The notes under the pieces: model-generated
What the model was told of the DNA's origin: nothing
What the model saw: the letters and a program-made list of their open reading frames with translations, nothing else
The model's database searches: none
Made by a program: the position numbers and the translations under genes
Assembly (NCBI RefSeq): GCF_001612805.1
Contig: NZ_BDBD01000013.1
Span: forward strand, 62,001 to 126,000
Source: Nocardia coubleae NBRC 108252
Lineage (GTDB): Bacteria; Actinomycetota; Actinomycetes; Mycobacteriales; Mycobacteriaceae
Length of the DNA stretch: 64,000 nucleotides
Reading direction: 5' to 3'
Shown here: positions 42,354 to 51,294 of the stretch, in pieces
Layout of the letters: the number at the start of each line of letters is the position of its first letter
Numbering within the stretch: position 1 is the first letter of the stretch

Positions 42354-42832
42354 GCGCCCTGGGGGTGCAGCGAGTAGTAGATGGTGCCGACCGGGAAGGC
42401 GACATCCATGCCACGCACCCAGCCGGTGATCGCGTCGCCGTCCCATACCCGCATCTCGCCGCGCACACCCGGCCCCGGATCGTCCTCGGCCGCAGCGGTT
42501 TCGGCGGTGTCGAGCAGCAGGTGGTCGCCTTCGTGCCGGATCGTCACCTCCGCTACCTCGACCTCGTCGCCGTGTTTCGCCGCCTTCTGCCAGGCTGCCC
42601 ACCAGCGGCCCGCCAGGTCGACCCGGTTGTCGACGATCCCGGCCAGCTCCGCCAGCGAGATGCGCAACGCGTCGGCCAGCCGGATCGCGACCGGAAGGGT
42701 CGGCGACTGCTCCTCGGATTCATACCGGGTGATCTGCCGCGAACTCACCCCGATGGCGGTGGCGAGCGCGGGCTGCGACAGCCCGAGCAAGCGCCGCCGC
42801 TCCTGAATCACCTTCCCCGTCCCGGTGTTCAT
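42194..42832 (-). CDS. XRE-family helix-turn-helix protein
   Basis: 212 residues from ATG 42832. The HTH is VIQERRRLLGLSQPALATAIGVSSRQITRYESEEQSPTLPVAIRLADALRISLAELAG (about 8-65). The C-terminal 145 residues are beta-rich (VEVAEVTIRHEGDHLLLDTAET; GEMRVWDGDAITGWVRGMDVAFPVGTIYYSLHPQG) and resemble a ligand or effector-binding sandwich; no family is recognised. Divergent from a small Cys-containing ORF, probably its partner. The 3' end overlaps the convergent small membrane protein by 160 nt. Confidence 0.82.
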   Translation of the reverse strand: MNTGTGKVIQERRRLLGLSQPALATAIGVSSRQITRYESEEQSPTLPVAIRLADALRISLAELAGIVDNRVDLAGRWWAAWQKAAKHGDEVEVAEVTIRHEGDHLLLDTAETAAAEDDPGPGVRGEMRVWDGDAITGWVRGMDVAFPVGTIYYSLHPQGAHAVGSWTTKSGPDGVVRGWSALAREKSDAEKLLLEMLRGDGVVESWPGARSD

Positions 42833-42847
42833 ACAGTCATCGCCTCC

Positions 42848-43090
42848 ATTGCCGGCCCCTACCGTCACACCCTGCCCGACACATCCGCGCCGGACCCGCC
42901 GCCACGGGTCGTCACCGGCGATATCGAACATCACTGGCGCACCGCACATGCCGACTGCGTGGCCGATTCTCCCATCTCTTCGCTCCAGCAGGCCCGTTTC
43001 GTGCTGACCGAGCACGACGGGTGCGGACCACGCTGCCTGCAGCACCTCGCCGCCACCGCCTACAGCACGGGTCTGATCGACGACATCTGA
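42848..43090 (+). CDS. small protein divergent from the XRE gene, start uncertain
   Basis: The C-terminal part (IEHHWRTAHADCVADSP, ARFVLTEHDGCGPRCLQHLAATAYS) resembles small Cys-containing proteins that accompany actinobacterial XRE genes. No ATG, GTG or TTG exists in frame near the expected start; ATT (42848) or CTG (42872) would be needed. The coordinates given use ATT. It may be real with a rare start or a remnant. Confidence 0.35.
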   Translation: MAGPYRHTLPDTSAPDPPPRVVTGDIEHHWRTAHADCVADSPISSLQQARFVLTEHDGCGPRCLQHLAATAYSTGLIDDI

Positions 43091-43175
43091 GCAGGTCGGG
43101 GGGAGTTACGAACGACACGTTGACGAACTCGTGACGAGACGGCGAACCGGCACGAAACGCCGTTACGGTCGAAGT

Positions 43176-44621
43176 ATGACAGCGGAGCACACGGCGGACG
43201 ACGACGATTCGTCCCTCGGACGCCTCGGTTCGCGTCCGCGTCTGCGTCTGCGCCGCCCGTTCTGGCGTCCGCTCGAACGCGCGACCGCCGACAACATCGT
43301 CGCCGCGCCCACCCCGCTGCGGCCGATCGACCTCACCGACGACGCCGAGGTGTCGCAGGTGCTCGATCTGGCGGTACGGGTGGGTGAGGTGGTGCTCGCC
43401 GCCGGTACCGGTGTGGGCGACACCTCCGCGCAGGTGCGCTTCATCGCCTCTACCTACGGTCTGGACAAATGCGATATCGACGTCACCTTCGACGCCATCC
43501 GCATCTGGGCCGACCGCGGCCCGTACCTGCCACCGGCCAGCGATATGCGGGTGGTGAAGTACCGCTCGCTCGACTTCACCCGCCTCGCCGCCGTCGACCG
43601 GTTGACCCGGCGCATCCGCACTCAGGTGGTTCCGGTGGAGAACGCGCACGCCGCGCTCGACGAGATCGTCTCCGCCCGGCACCCGTATCCACGCTGGGTC
43701 TCGACGGCGGGCTGGTCGCTGCTGGCCGCGGCCATCGCGGTGCTGCTCGGCGGCGGCGTGATGCTCGCGGTGATCAGTTTCGCCACGACCGCCGTCATCG
43801 ACCTGGTGAACCGGGCGCTGCATCAGCTCGGTCTGCCGTTGTTCTTCCAGAACATGATCGGTGGCGTCATCGCCTCGACTCCCGCGATAGCGCTGGCCGC
43901 GTTCAGTGACCAATGGCGAGCCGATGCGGCGCTGATCGTCGCGGCGGGGATCACTGTGCTGCTGTCCGGATTGCAACTGGTCGGTTCGGTACAGGACGCC
44001 ATCACCGGTGCGCCGGTCACCGCCGCGGCCCGCATGCTCGAAGTGGTGATGATGACCGGCGGCATCGTCGCGGGCATCGGTCTGGCCCTGCGGGTTTCGA
44101 CGATTCTCGGGATCGAGGTGCCCGAGATCGCGGCGAACGCGGGTCGCGATACCGAGTTCCTCGCGCTCAAGCTCAGTGCCGGTGCGGTGGCGGCGGTCGC
44201 GTTCGCCATGGCCTGTTACGCCGAGCGGCGGGCCTTGTTCGCGGCCGGTCTCAGCGGTGCGGGTGGCACCGCGGCCTACCTCGTCGTCCAGGACATCGGG
44301 TTCGGGCCGGTCGTCGCCTCGGGTGCGGCGGCCACGCTGATCGGCATGGCCGGTGGTCTGATGGCGCGGCGCGCGCTCACTCCGCCGCTGGTCGTCGCGG
44401 CCGCGGGCATTACGCCGCTGCTGCCTGGTCTGAAGGTGTACCGAGGGCTGTACGCCTTGCTCGAGGACGAAACGCTGCTCGGGTTCGGGCAGATTCTCGG
44501 TGCCTTCGGCGTGGGGTGCGCGCTGGCGGCCGGCGTCATTCTCGGTGAATGGTTCGACCGGTTGCTCAGCCGCCGCGGCACACCGCGCGACTTCGACCCG
44601 ACCTACACCAGCGACCGCTGA
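43176..44621 (+). CDS. thrE: threonine/serine exporter, ThrE family
   Basis: 481 residues from ATG 43176. The cytoplasmic N-terminal domain (about 65-190) contains the ThrE catalytic-like segment LAAGTGVGDTSAQVRFIASTYGL. About ten hydrophobic helices follow (VSTAGWSLLAAAIAVLLGGG through FGVGCALAAGVILGEWFD). It exports L-threonine and L-serine with proton coupling, as first shown for Corynebacterium ThrE. Matches Rv3737 by order. The stop is 1 nt from the convergent DUF5994-type stop. Confidence 0.92.
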   Translation: MTAEHTADDDDSSLGRLGSRPRLRLRRPFWRPLERATADNIVAAPTPLRPIDLTDDAEVSQVLDLAVRVGEVVLAAGTGVGDTSAQVRFIASTYGLDKCDIDVTFDAIRIWADRGPYLPPASDMRVVKYRSLDFTRLAAVDRLTRRIRTQVVPVENAHAALDEIVSARHPYPRWVSTAGWSLLAAAIAVLLGGGVMLAVISFATTAVIDLVNRALHQLGLPLFFQNMIGGVIASTPAIALAAFSDQWRADAALIVAAGITVLLSGLQLVGSVQDAITGAPVTAAARMLEVVMMTGGIVAGIGLALRVSTILGIEVPEIAANAGRDTEFLALKLSAGAVAAVAFAMACYAERRALFAAGLSGAGGTAAYLVVQDIGFGPVVASGAAATLIGMAGGLMARRALTPPLVVAAAGITPLLPGLKVYRGLYALLEDETLLGFGQILGAFGVGCALAAGVILGEWFDRLLSRRGTPRDFDPTYTSDR

Positions 44622-44622
44622 C

Positions 44623-45036
44623 TCAGACCGCGCCCATCAGCGTGCGCGGTCCGTCGGCGGCGGTGTCGGCCGGTGCCGGATCCTGGATACGGGGCTTGCC
44701 CGCGGCCCAGCGCATCTGGCTGCGCGCGGCGGCCGCCTCGGTGGAGGCGGGGATGACGAGTAGTGCGAGGCTCGCGCCGTTGCTGCCGACCAGGTGCATG
44801 ATGCGCGCGGCCTCGTCGGCGCCGGATTCGTCGGCGGTCCAGTCGAATCCGAGCTGGGCCAGCTTGCCGATCTGCGGGCCGACCGCGGTGACCAGCTGGT
44901 GCATCTCGGTCATCGGCGCGTCGGTGCGCGGCCACCAGGCGCCGTCGATCGGGCCGGGTGCCGTCTTGCGGTCGCGCAGCATCAGCCGGATCGGGCCCGC
45001 CGTGTCGCGACCGATAGTCGTGTCAGGTGTACTCAC
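44623..45036 (-). CDS. DUF5994-like protein
   Basis: 137 residues. The segment IRLMLRDRKTAPGPIDGAWWPRTDAPMTEMHQLVTAV matches the opening of DUF5994 proteins (Arg-rich start and G-A-W-W-P). The middle is LLVIPASTEAAAARSQMRWAAG, close to the family's C-terminal helix. No catalytic motif, membrane span or signal is seen. Corresponds to Rv3735-type proteins by order next to thrE. Unknown function. Confidence 0.8.
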   Translation of the reverse strand: MSTPDTTIGRDTAGPIRLMLRDRKTAPGPIDGAWWPRTDAPMTEMHQLVTAVGPQIGKLAQLGFDWTADESGADEAARIMHLVGSNGASLALLVIPASTEAAAARSQMRWAAGKPRIQDPAPADTAADGPRTLMGAV

Positions 45037-45252
45037 GAAAGTTTCCTCTTGGTGTGTTCGGCAGGCGCTCTCGGCGCCGGCCGGTGTGCGCCGTCGGTTT
45101 CGACGGGCACGAAGCCTTTAATACCCAGTTCCGCTGTGTCTGCACGCGCGATTTATCGCGGCGACGACGGCGGTCGGGTGCGGTGGGGGTCTCCCGCACC
45201 ATCGGGGGTCACTCTACGGACACCCACCGACAGATCCACCGGATTAAACGAA

Positions 45253-45286
45253 CAGGGCCCCGACCGGCGAACCGATCAGGGCCCTG
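45253..45286 (-). terminator. hairpin after tRNA-Ser(GGA)
   Basis: On the minus strand CAGGGCCC pairs with GGGCCCTG across an 18-nt region that can itself form a small CGGTTCGCCG-type stem, then TTCGTTTAAT follows. Likely the end of the tRNA transcript. Confidence 0.65.
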
Positions 45287-45289
45287 CTG

Positions 45290-45377
45290 TGGCGGAGGAT
45301 AGGGGATTTGAACCCCTGAGGGCGTTAACCCAACCCGCGTTCCAGGCGAGCGCCATAGGCCACTAGGCGAATCCTCC
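45290..45377 (-). tRNA. tRNA-Ser (anticodon GGA)
   Basis: Class II tRNA. Acceptor GGAGGAT pairs with ATCCTCC, anticodon loop CTGGAAC gives GGA, long variable arm, T-loop GGTTCAAATCC, encoded CCA. Confidence 0.96.
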
Positions 45378-45444
45378 GTGGAGCAGCATAGCGGGTCGAC
45401 GGGGGCCGATGCCAAACCGGCCCCCGTCCTACCCCGCTGACCTG

Positions 45445-46446
45445 CTATTTCTTCAGTGCCGTCAGGACCTTGCGGACCTGGGTTTCGGCGGCCGAGCGCA
45501 GGGTCGACTTGTCGACACTGCCCATCTTGTCCACCTCGATCTCCACCTTCACCGAGATATTGCTGTCGTGCGCGGCGACCACGTAGATGTAGTCGTTCGG
45601 GATGGAACCGTAGATGCGCTGCTCGTAGGCGTAGTACGCCTCCGTGCCGAGGCCGCTGAGCGGACCGTGGTCGTAGTCCTTACCGGTGGTCTTGGTGTCG
45701 TAACCCTTCCAGCGCGAGTAGTCCGATTCGGTCTCGTAGCTGGACTTGAACGCCACCTCGAGCGAGATCTTCGCGCCGGTGCCGCTGCGGCCGGAGTCCT
45801 GGTTCTTGGCATCGCAGTTGTAGGAGCCGCCACCGCCGTACTCCGAGGGCTCACGCTCGGTGTGCGTGGTCGTCTCCCTGGTCGAGGACCACTGGTTGAG
45901 CACCGTGAGGTCGATCAGGTCGCAGGCGTTCTTGCCCTTCTGGAAGGCATAGTCACCTTCCCATTCGGACGGGTTGGGACCGAACGGGTTGGTCTCGTCG
46001 GCCTTGTTCGCGGCGAACGCGATGAGGCCGATCACCAGCACGCCGACCAGCAGCACCGCGCCGCCGACGATCCACCACACGGCCTTGTTGCCCGACGACG
46101 GCGGACGCGGCGGCGTGCCCCACTGCTGGGCCGGGTACTGCGGTGGGGCCGCGAACGGCTGTGCGGTGGCGCCTGCCTGGTAGGGCAGGCCGGTGTAGGG
46201 CTGCGGGTTGGCACCGCTCTGGTACGGCGTCGCCGCCGGGGGAGCGGTGTAGGGGTTGGCGCCGCTGTGCTGCGGTGCGGGCGGCGCGGTGTAGGGGCCG
46301 GGCGTGCCGATGTCGCCGCGCAGGATGGTCGGATCGGCCTGCTGTGGTGGCTGACCCGAGTCGGGGCCTGGGCGTTCCCACCACTGCACAGTCGGGTCGG
46401 ACGGCGGTACGTCGCCGCCGGGCGGTTGCTGGTTCGGGCCGGTCAC
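45445..46446 (-). CDS. membrane-anchored extracellular protein, Pro-rich cytoplasmic tail
   Basis: 333 residues from GTG 46446 (VTGPNQQPPGG), with GAGGGGG about 9 nt upstream. Residues 1-135 are Pro/Gln/Tyr-rich repeats (GANPYTAPPA, GANPQPYTGLPY). One membrane helix follows (AVWWIVGGAVLLVGVLVIGLIAFAA) and then an outside domain of about 170 residues with a Cys pair (NACDLIDL, YNCDAKN). This resembles the DUF3558-type extracellular architecture of actinobacteria but the family is not certain. Divergent from a TetR gene across a palindrome, so that regulator may control it. Confidence 0.78.
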   Translation of the reverse strand: MTGPNQQPPGGDVPPSDPTVQWWERPGPDSGQPPQQADPTILRGDIGTPGPYTAPPAPQHSGANPYTAPPAATPYQSGANPQPYTGLPYQAGATAQPFAAPPQYPAQQWGTPPRPPSSGNKAVWWIVGGAVLLVGVLVIGLIAFAANKADETNPFGPNPSEWEGDYAFQKGKNACDLIDLTVLNQWSSTRETTTHTEREPSEYGGGGSYNCDAKNQDSGRSGTGAKISLEVAFKSSYETESDYSRWKGYDTKTTGKDYDHGPLSGLGTEAYYAYEQRIYGSIPNDYIYVVAAHDSNISVKVEIEVDKMGSVDKSTLRSAAETQVRKVLTALKK

Positions 46447-46530
46447 GCGCGGAACCCCCTCGTAGTCATGGGGAACCGGGCCCCCCTTGCCGATATCGCA
46501 CTGATCGTAGCCAGCTTCGTCAGGCGATGA

Positions 46531-46542
46531 CGTATCTATACG
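46531..46542. promoter_or_regulatory. palindrome CGTATCTATACG in front of tetR
   Basis: CGTAT-CT-ATACG, followed by a further TACGTA, lies in the 146-nt divergent gap between the membrane protein and the TetR gene, about 50 nt before the TetR start. Candidate TetR operator. Confidence 0.5.
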
Positions 46543-46592
46543 CCTACGTACACTGGTTCTTCCGTCGTCGGGCGAGCAGAAACGGAGCACAC

Positions 46593-47153
46593 GTGGGCGT
46601 CGCGCGAACACCACGCGAACGGTGGATCGAAGAGGGGCTGCACGTGCTCGCCACCTCGGGTGTCGACGCGGTGCGAGTGGAAGCGCTCGCCAAACGCATC
46701 GGCGTCACCAAGGGCGGTTTCTACGGCTACTTCGCCGACCGCGAGGCCCTGCTGACGGCGATGCTGGAAGCCTGGGAACGCGAGGCCGTCGACGAGGTGC
46801 TCGCCAAGGTCGACAACGCGGGCCTCGATCCCAAGAACCGGGCGCGCATGGCCGGTGTCCTCACCCTCTCGGATCACCGGCTGCTGCCCATCGATCTGGC
46901 CGTTCGCGACTGGGCCCGCCGTGACGACGACGTCGCCACCCGCCTGCGCCGCGTCGACAACGCGCGAATGGCGTTGCTGCGCGAGACGATCGGCGAATTC
47001 TGCGATGATCCCGATGAGGTGGAAGCCCGCGCCCTGCTCGCCTTCTGCGCCGTGATCGGCGGGCACTTCCTCGCCGCCGATCACGAGGGCCGCACCCGCG
47101 TCGAGGTGCTCATCCGAGCCGCCGACCTGCTGTTCGAACCCCGAAATCGCTAG
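46593..47153 (+). CDS. TetR-family transcriptional regulator
   Basis: 186 residues from a GTG at 46593 (VGVARTPRERWIEEGL) with GGAG 5 nt upstream; an upstream in-frame ATG would place the operator-like palindrome inside the gene and is less likely. The HTH is WIEEGLHVLATSGVDAVRVEALAKRIGVTKGGFYGYFADREAL (about 11-53). The C-terminal domain is all-helical. Likely regulates itself and the divergent membrane protein. Directly upstream of the SRP RNA gene. Confidence 0.9.
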   Translation: MGVARTPRERWIEEGLHVLATSGVDAVRVEALAKRIGVTKGGFYGYFADREALLTAMLEAWEREAVDEVLAKVDNAGLDPKNRARMAGVLTLSDHRLLPIDLAVRDWARRDDDVATRLRRVDNARMALLRETIGEFCDDPDEVEARALLAFCAVIGGHFLAADHEGRTRVEVLIRAADLLFEPRNR

Positions 47154-47182
47154 TACGCGCGATTGCGGCTACACTGGCCGAC

Positions 47183-47268
47183 GGATCCCGCGCGGCGCGC
47201 ATCCTGTGAACTCCCCCAGGGCCGGAAGGCAGCAAGGGTCAACGGGCTCTGCCGGGTGCGCGGGGTCC
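47183..47268 (+). ncRNA. ffs: signal recognition particle RNA, small (4.5S) type
   Basis: The conserved Ffh-binding tip GGGCCGGAAGGCAGCAAGGG is at about 47219-47238, flanked by the complementary ends GGATCCCGCGC and GCGCGGGGTCC. Followed by CCTTAAATTTCG. Position ahead of the aminotransferase matches the mycobacterial arrangement. End coordinates are set from the outer helix. Confidence 0.92.
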
Positions 47269-47274
47269 CCTTAA

Positions 47275-48693
<1,419 letters not shown>

Positions 48694-48705
48694 CCACGAA
48701 CGAGG

Positions 48706-48738
48706 CCCCGCGTACCCCGCTTGCCGGGATACGCGGGG
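48706..48738. terminator. hairpin between convergent genes
   Basis: CCCCGCGTA and TACGCGGGG form a 9-bp stem with a loop that can fold further, followed by TTTCGTCATTTC on the plus strand. Confidence 0.7.
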
Positions 48739-48743
48739 TTTCG

Positions 48744-49547
48744 TCATTTCTTGTGGGCCAGGGTCGCGAAGACGGTGACCGAGATGTGGGTGTGGCCTCG
48801 GGCCGCGGCCTCTTGGAGGTCGGTGCGGAGTTGGTCGCGGGCTTCGGGGGTGACGGTTCCGCGCAGGACCGCGAGGTCGGCTATGCGGTTGACCAGGGCG
48901 CCCGCGCCGATGGTTCGGTCCTGGACCAGGGCGTGGGAGCCGATCTCGTCGACGGTCAGGCCCGCGTCGGTGAGGAGGCCGGCCAGTCTGCGACCGGAGA
49001 AGGGGTTGGTGGTGCCGGAGATCAGGGTGTCGATCACCGCGCGGGCCACCTCGGGGGCGCCGGGGTGGATGATGGCGGTCGCCCAGTCGGCGTCGACGAC
49101 CACCGCGCGGCCGCCGGGGCGCAGGACGCGCGCGATTTCGGTCGCGGCGCGGGCGGGGGCGGTCAGGTGCTGGAAGACGCGTTCGCACAGAACGGCGTCG
49201 AAGGTGTTGTCGCCGAAGGGCAATCCGTAGGCGTCGCCGGAGACGAAGGTGGCGGTGGAGCCGCGTTCGGTCGCGCGCCGGGTGGCGGAGGCGAGCAGAT
49301 CCGGGTCGGGTTCCACGCCGACGGCGGTGCCACGGGGGCCGACCGCGTCGGCGAAGGTGAACACTTCCGAGCCGGTGCCGGAACCGATGTCGAGCGCGCT
49401 GTCGCCGGGCCGCAAACCGAGTCGTTCATGGGTCCAGGCGCCGAGAGCGCGCACGCCGGGCTGTGTCACCTCCAGGTCATGGGCATCGATCAGCTGGGGT
49501 TGTCCCGCCCGATCGAAACGGTCCGGGCGTGGGGTGTAATCCGTCAT
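48744..49547 (-). CDS. class I SAM-dependent methyltransferase
   Basis: 267 residues from ATG 49547 (MTDYTPRPDRFDRAGQPQ). SAM-binding motif I is ALDIGSGTGSEVFTFA, post-I is GVEPDPDLLASA, motif II/III is FDAVLCERVFQHL, and RVLRPGGRAVVVDADW is the UbiE-type post-motif. Small-molecule methyltransferase of unknown substrate. Only 45 nt separate it from the divergent HhH-GPD gene. Confidence 0.87.
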   Translation of the reverse strand: MTDYTPRPDRFDRAGQPQLIDAHDLEVTQPGVRALGAWTHERLGLRPGDSALDIGSGTGSEVFTFADAVGPRGTAVGVEPDPDLLASATRRATERGSTATFVSGDAYGLPFGDNTFDAVLCERVFQHLTAPARAATEIARVLRPGGRAVVVDADWATAIIHPGAPEVARAVIDTLISGTTNPFSGRRLAGLLTDAGLTVDEIGSHALVQDRTIGAGALVNRIADLAVLRGTVTPEARDQLRTDLQEAAARGHTHISVTVFATLAHKK

Positions 49548-49592
49548 TCGTACCGCCGATGTGGGTGCAGTGAAATGTGTCACGATGAATAT

Positions 49593-50171
49593 ATGACCCG
49601 AACGCTGTGCCTTGCCCAGGACGCCGAGGCCGATCAACTACTCAGCACCGACGATTTCGCCTTGCTGCTCGGCATGCTCCTGGATCAGCAGTACCCGATG
49701 GAACACGCCTTTCGGGGGCCGCAGAAACTGGCCGGGCGAATGGGCGGATTCGATCTGCGCCGTATCGCCGAGGCCGACCCGGCCGAATTCGAGGAACTCG
49801 CCGCCACCCCACCCGCCATCCACCGGTACGGCCGCTCGATGGCCCGGCGCGCGCAGGCGCTCGCCAACTACATCATCGAGCACTACGACGGTGTACCAGC
49901 GAAGATCTGGACCGAGGGCGACCCCGACGGCAAGGAAGTGCTGCGCCGGTTGCAGGACCTGCCGGGCTTCGGTGCGCAGAAGGCGAAGATCTTCCTCGCC
50001 CTGCTCGGCAAACAACGCGGTGTGCAACCGGCGGGCTGGCGAAAAGCGGCGGGTGCCTACGGCGACGAGGGTTCGCGCCGTTCGGTCGCCGACGTCGTCG
50101 ACGCCGAAACCCTCGCCGAAGTAAGGGAATTCAAGAAACAAGCGAAAGCGGCGGCCAAAGCGGCCGAGTGA
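49593..50171 (+). CDS. HhH-GPD-type base excision DNA repair protein
   Basis: 192 residues. FALLLGMLLDQQYPMEHAFRGP is the fold's opening helix pair, and the helix-hairpin-helix is LRRLQDLPGFGAQKAKIFLALLGKQRG. The usual catalytic Asp of the GPD segment is not clear; the tail KKQAKAAAKAAE is basic. Members of this short actinobacterial group are annotated as DNA glycosylase-like repair proteins without defined substrates. ATG at 49593, divergent from the methyltransferase. Confidence 0.85.
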   Translation: MTRTLCLAQDAEADQLLSTDDFALLLGMLLDQQYPMEHAFRGPQKLAGRMGGFDLRRIAEADPAEFEELAATPPAIHRYGRSMARRAQALANYIIEHYDGVPAKIWTEGDPDGKEVLRRLQDLPGFGAQKAKIFLALLGKQRGVQPAGWRKAAGAYGDEGSRRSVADVVDAETLAEVREFKKQAKAAAKAAE

Positions 50172-50240
50172 ATTCGGCGATTGTGATCTCGGTGCGTTTA
50201 TTCCTCGTCAGGCGAACGCGTTTACCGGAAGCTTTCCGGC

Positions 50241-50936
50241 ATGAAGATGAGGAAGTTCGCCGTGGTTGCGGCACTGTTGACCGTGGCGACCGGGGTCACC
50301 GCGGGCACCGTCAACGCGGCGCCCGAGCAAGCAGCACCGATCAACTACACCGCCGAGGTCGTCGACGAGTCGAGGGCCGTCGTCACCACCGACGCCGGAT
50401 CGCTGGTCACCGAGGACGGTGCGTTCAAGATCAAAGCCGCCGATGGAACCACCGTCGCGGCCACCCCGCTGACGTTCCGGCTCGACGAGTTCGAGTTGCC
50501 GATCGCCGCCGAGATCTCGGGTAACACCGCCACCCTCACCCCGCAGCTCGACCCGGCCAAGGCCGTGTACAAGCCGGTCGCCCTGCCGTACGAGGACAAG
50601 GCGCCCTGGAAGTCGGAGTACGAGCGTGAGCAGGCGGCCTGGTCGCGCCTGACCTCGACGATCGCGATGGGCGCGACCATCGGCACCCTGGTCGGCGGGC
50701 TCGGCGGGGCCGCCGCCGGTTGCATCGCGGGTGCGGCGCTCGGCCTCGTCGCCACCGGTGCGCTGCTCACCCTGTTCGGCCTCGGCCCGCTGGGCGGATG
50801 CGTCGCGGGTGCGGCCGCCGTCGGCTTTCTCGGCGTGATCGCCGGGCAGCTGTTCGTCACCGGCCCGGTAGCCGTCGCCGCCGCGATCCAGTACTTCACC
50901 ACCATCAACCAGCCCTTCACGCCACCGGCCAAGTAG
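50241..50936 (+). CDS. secreted or membrane hypothetical protein with hydrophobic C-terminal half
   Basis: 231 residues. MKMRKFAVVAALLTVATGVTAGTVNAAPEQAA is a Sec signal with cleavage near VNAA. Residues 33-125 form a polar beta-rich domain (INYTAEVVDESRAVVTTDAGSLV). Residues 135-220 are Gly/Ala-rich and hydrophobic (MGATIGTLVGGLGGAAAGCIAGAALGLVATGALLTLFGLG), with three to four possible helices. This layout is seen in nocardial surface proteins of unknown role. A strong terminator follows. Confidence 0.78.
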   Translation: MKMRKFAVVAALLTVATGVTAGTVNAAPEQAAPINYTAEVVDESRAVVTTDAGSLVTEDGAFKIKAADGTTVAATPLTFRLDEFELPIAAEISGNTATLTPQLDPAKAVYKPVALPYEDKAPWKSEYEREQAAWSRLTSTIAMGATIGTLVGGLGGAAAGCIAGAALGLVATGALLTLFGLGPLGGCVAGAAAVGFLGVIAGQLFVTGPVAVAAAIQYFTTINQPFTPPAK

Positions 50937-50945
50937 GCCACCCGC

Positions 50946-50984
50946 GCACGAACCCCTCCCGGCGTCGTCGGGAGGGGTTCGTGC
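50946..50984 (+). terminator. 16-bp perfect hairpin terminator
   Basis: GCACGAACCCCTCCCG pairs exactly with CGGGAGGGGTTCGTGC around a 7-nt loop, right after the preceding stop. Only a short T-containing tail (TGTGTC) follows. Confidence 0.75.
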
Positions 50985-51069
50985 TGTGTCACAGCACCAT
51001 TACGCCTTCCGCCGCACCGCGCTGACCTGGTGATTTGCTGTGTGTCACCGCACAATTCGCCGGTCGGCC

Positions 51070-51098
51070 TTGGATGGGTGGCGATTCGGTGTTAATTT
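51070..51098 (+). promoter_or_regulatory. promoter for a leaderless polycysteine ORF
   Basis: TTGGAT (51070-51075), a 17-nt spacer and TAATTT (51093-51098). The -10 fits TANNNT and sits exactly 7 nt before the A of the ATG at 51106, the spacing expected when transcription starts on the start codon. Confidence 0.7.
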
Positions 51099-51105
51099 GA
51101 TTGTT

Positions 51106-51213
51106 ATGTCCGGCAACCATCACTTCGCCCCGCGGGTCACCTACGTGACCGCCGCGCTGGGTCTGCGGTTGCCGTTGACGCGCGAACTGTGTTGTTCCTG
51201 CCGCTGCAGCTGA
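51106..51213 (+). CDS. 35-aa polycysteine leader peptide
   Basis: Starts MSGNHHFAPRVTYVTAALG and ends RELCCSCRCS, with four cysteines among the last seven residues (positions 29, 30, 32, 34). No ribosome binding site is needed if the transcript is leaderless, as the upstream promoter spacing suggests. A hairpin (51206-51235) overlaps the last Cys codon and the stop. Mycobacteria use leaderless polycysteine ORFs as cysteine-responsive attenuators ahead of sulfur genes (published for cysA2-type operons). Here the downstream gene is a ROK regulator, the family of corynebacterial CysR. I therefore read it as a regulatory leader; this is inference from architecture. Confidence 0.72.
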   Translation: MSGNHHFAPRVTYVTAALGLRLPLTRELCCSCRCS

Positions 51214-51278
51214 GCCTGTCGGGCTCGCGAGCTGCCACACCCCTCGTGTAGGCAAACCCGTTGGTGAAACGGGATTTT
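51206..51278 (+). promoter_or_regulatory. two candidate attenuator hairpins between leader and ROK gene
   Basis: Hairpin A: GCAGCT-GAGCC, loop TGTCG, GGCTC-gcg-AGCTGC (51206-51235); it begins within the final Cys codon of the leader, so a ribosome paused on Cys codons would cover it. Hairpin B: CCCGTT...AACGGG (51257-51273) followed by ATTTT (51274-51278), terminator-like, just before the AAGGA ribosome binding site of the ROK gene. Confidence 0.55.
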
Positions 51279-51294
51279 CGGCAAGGAACTGCAT

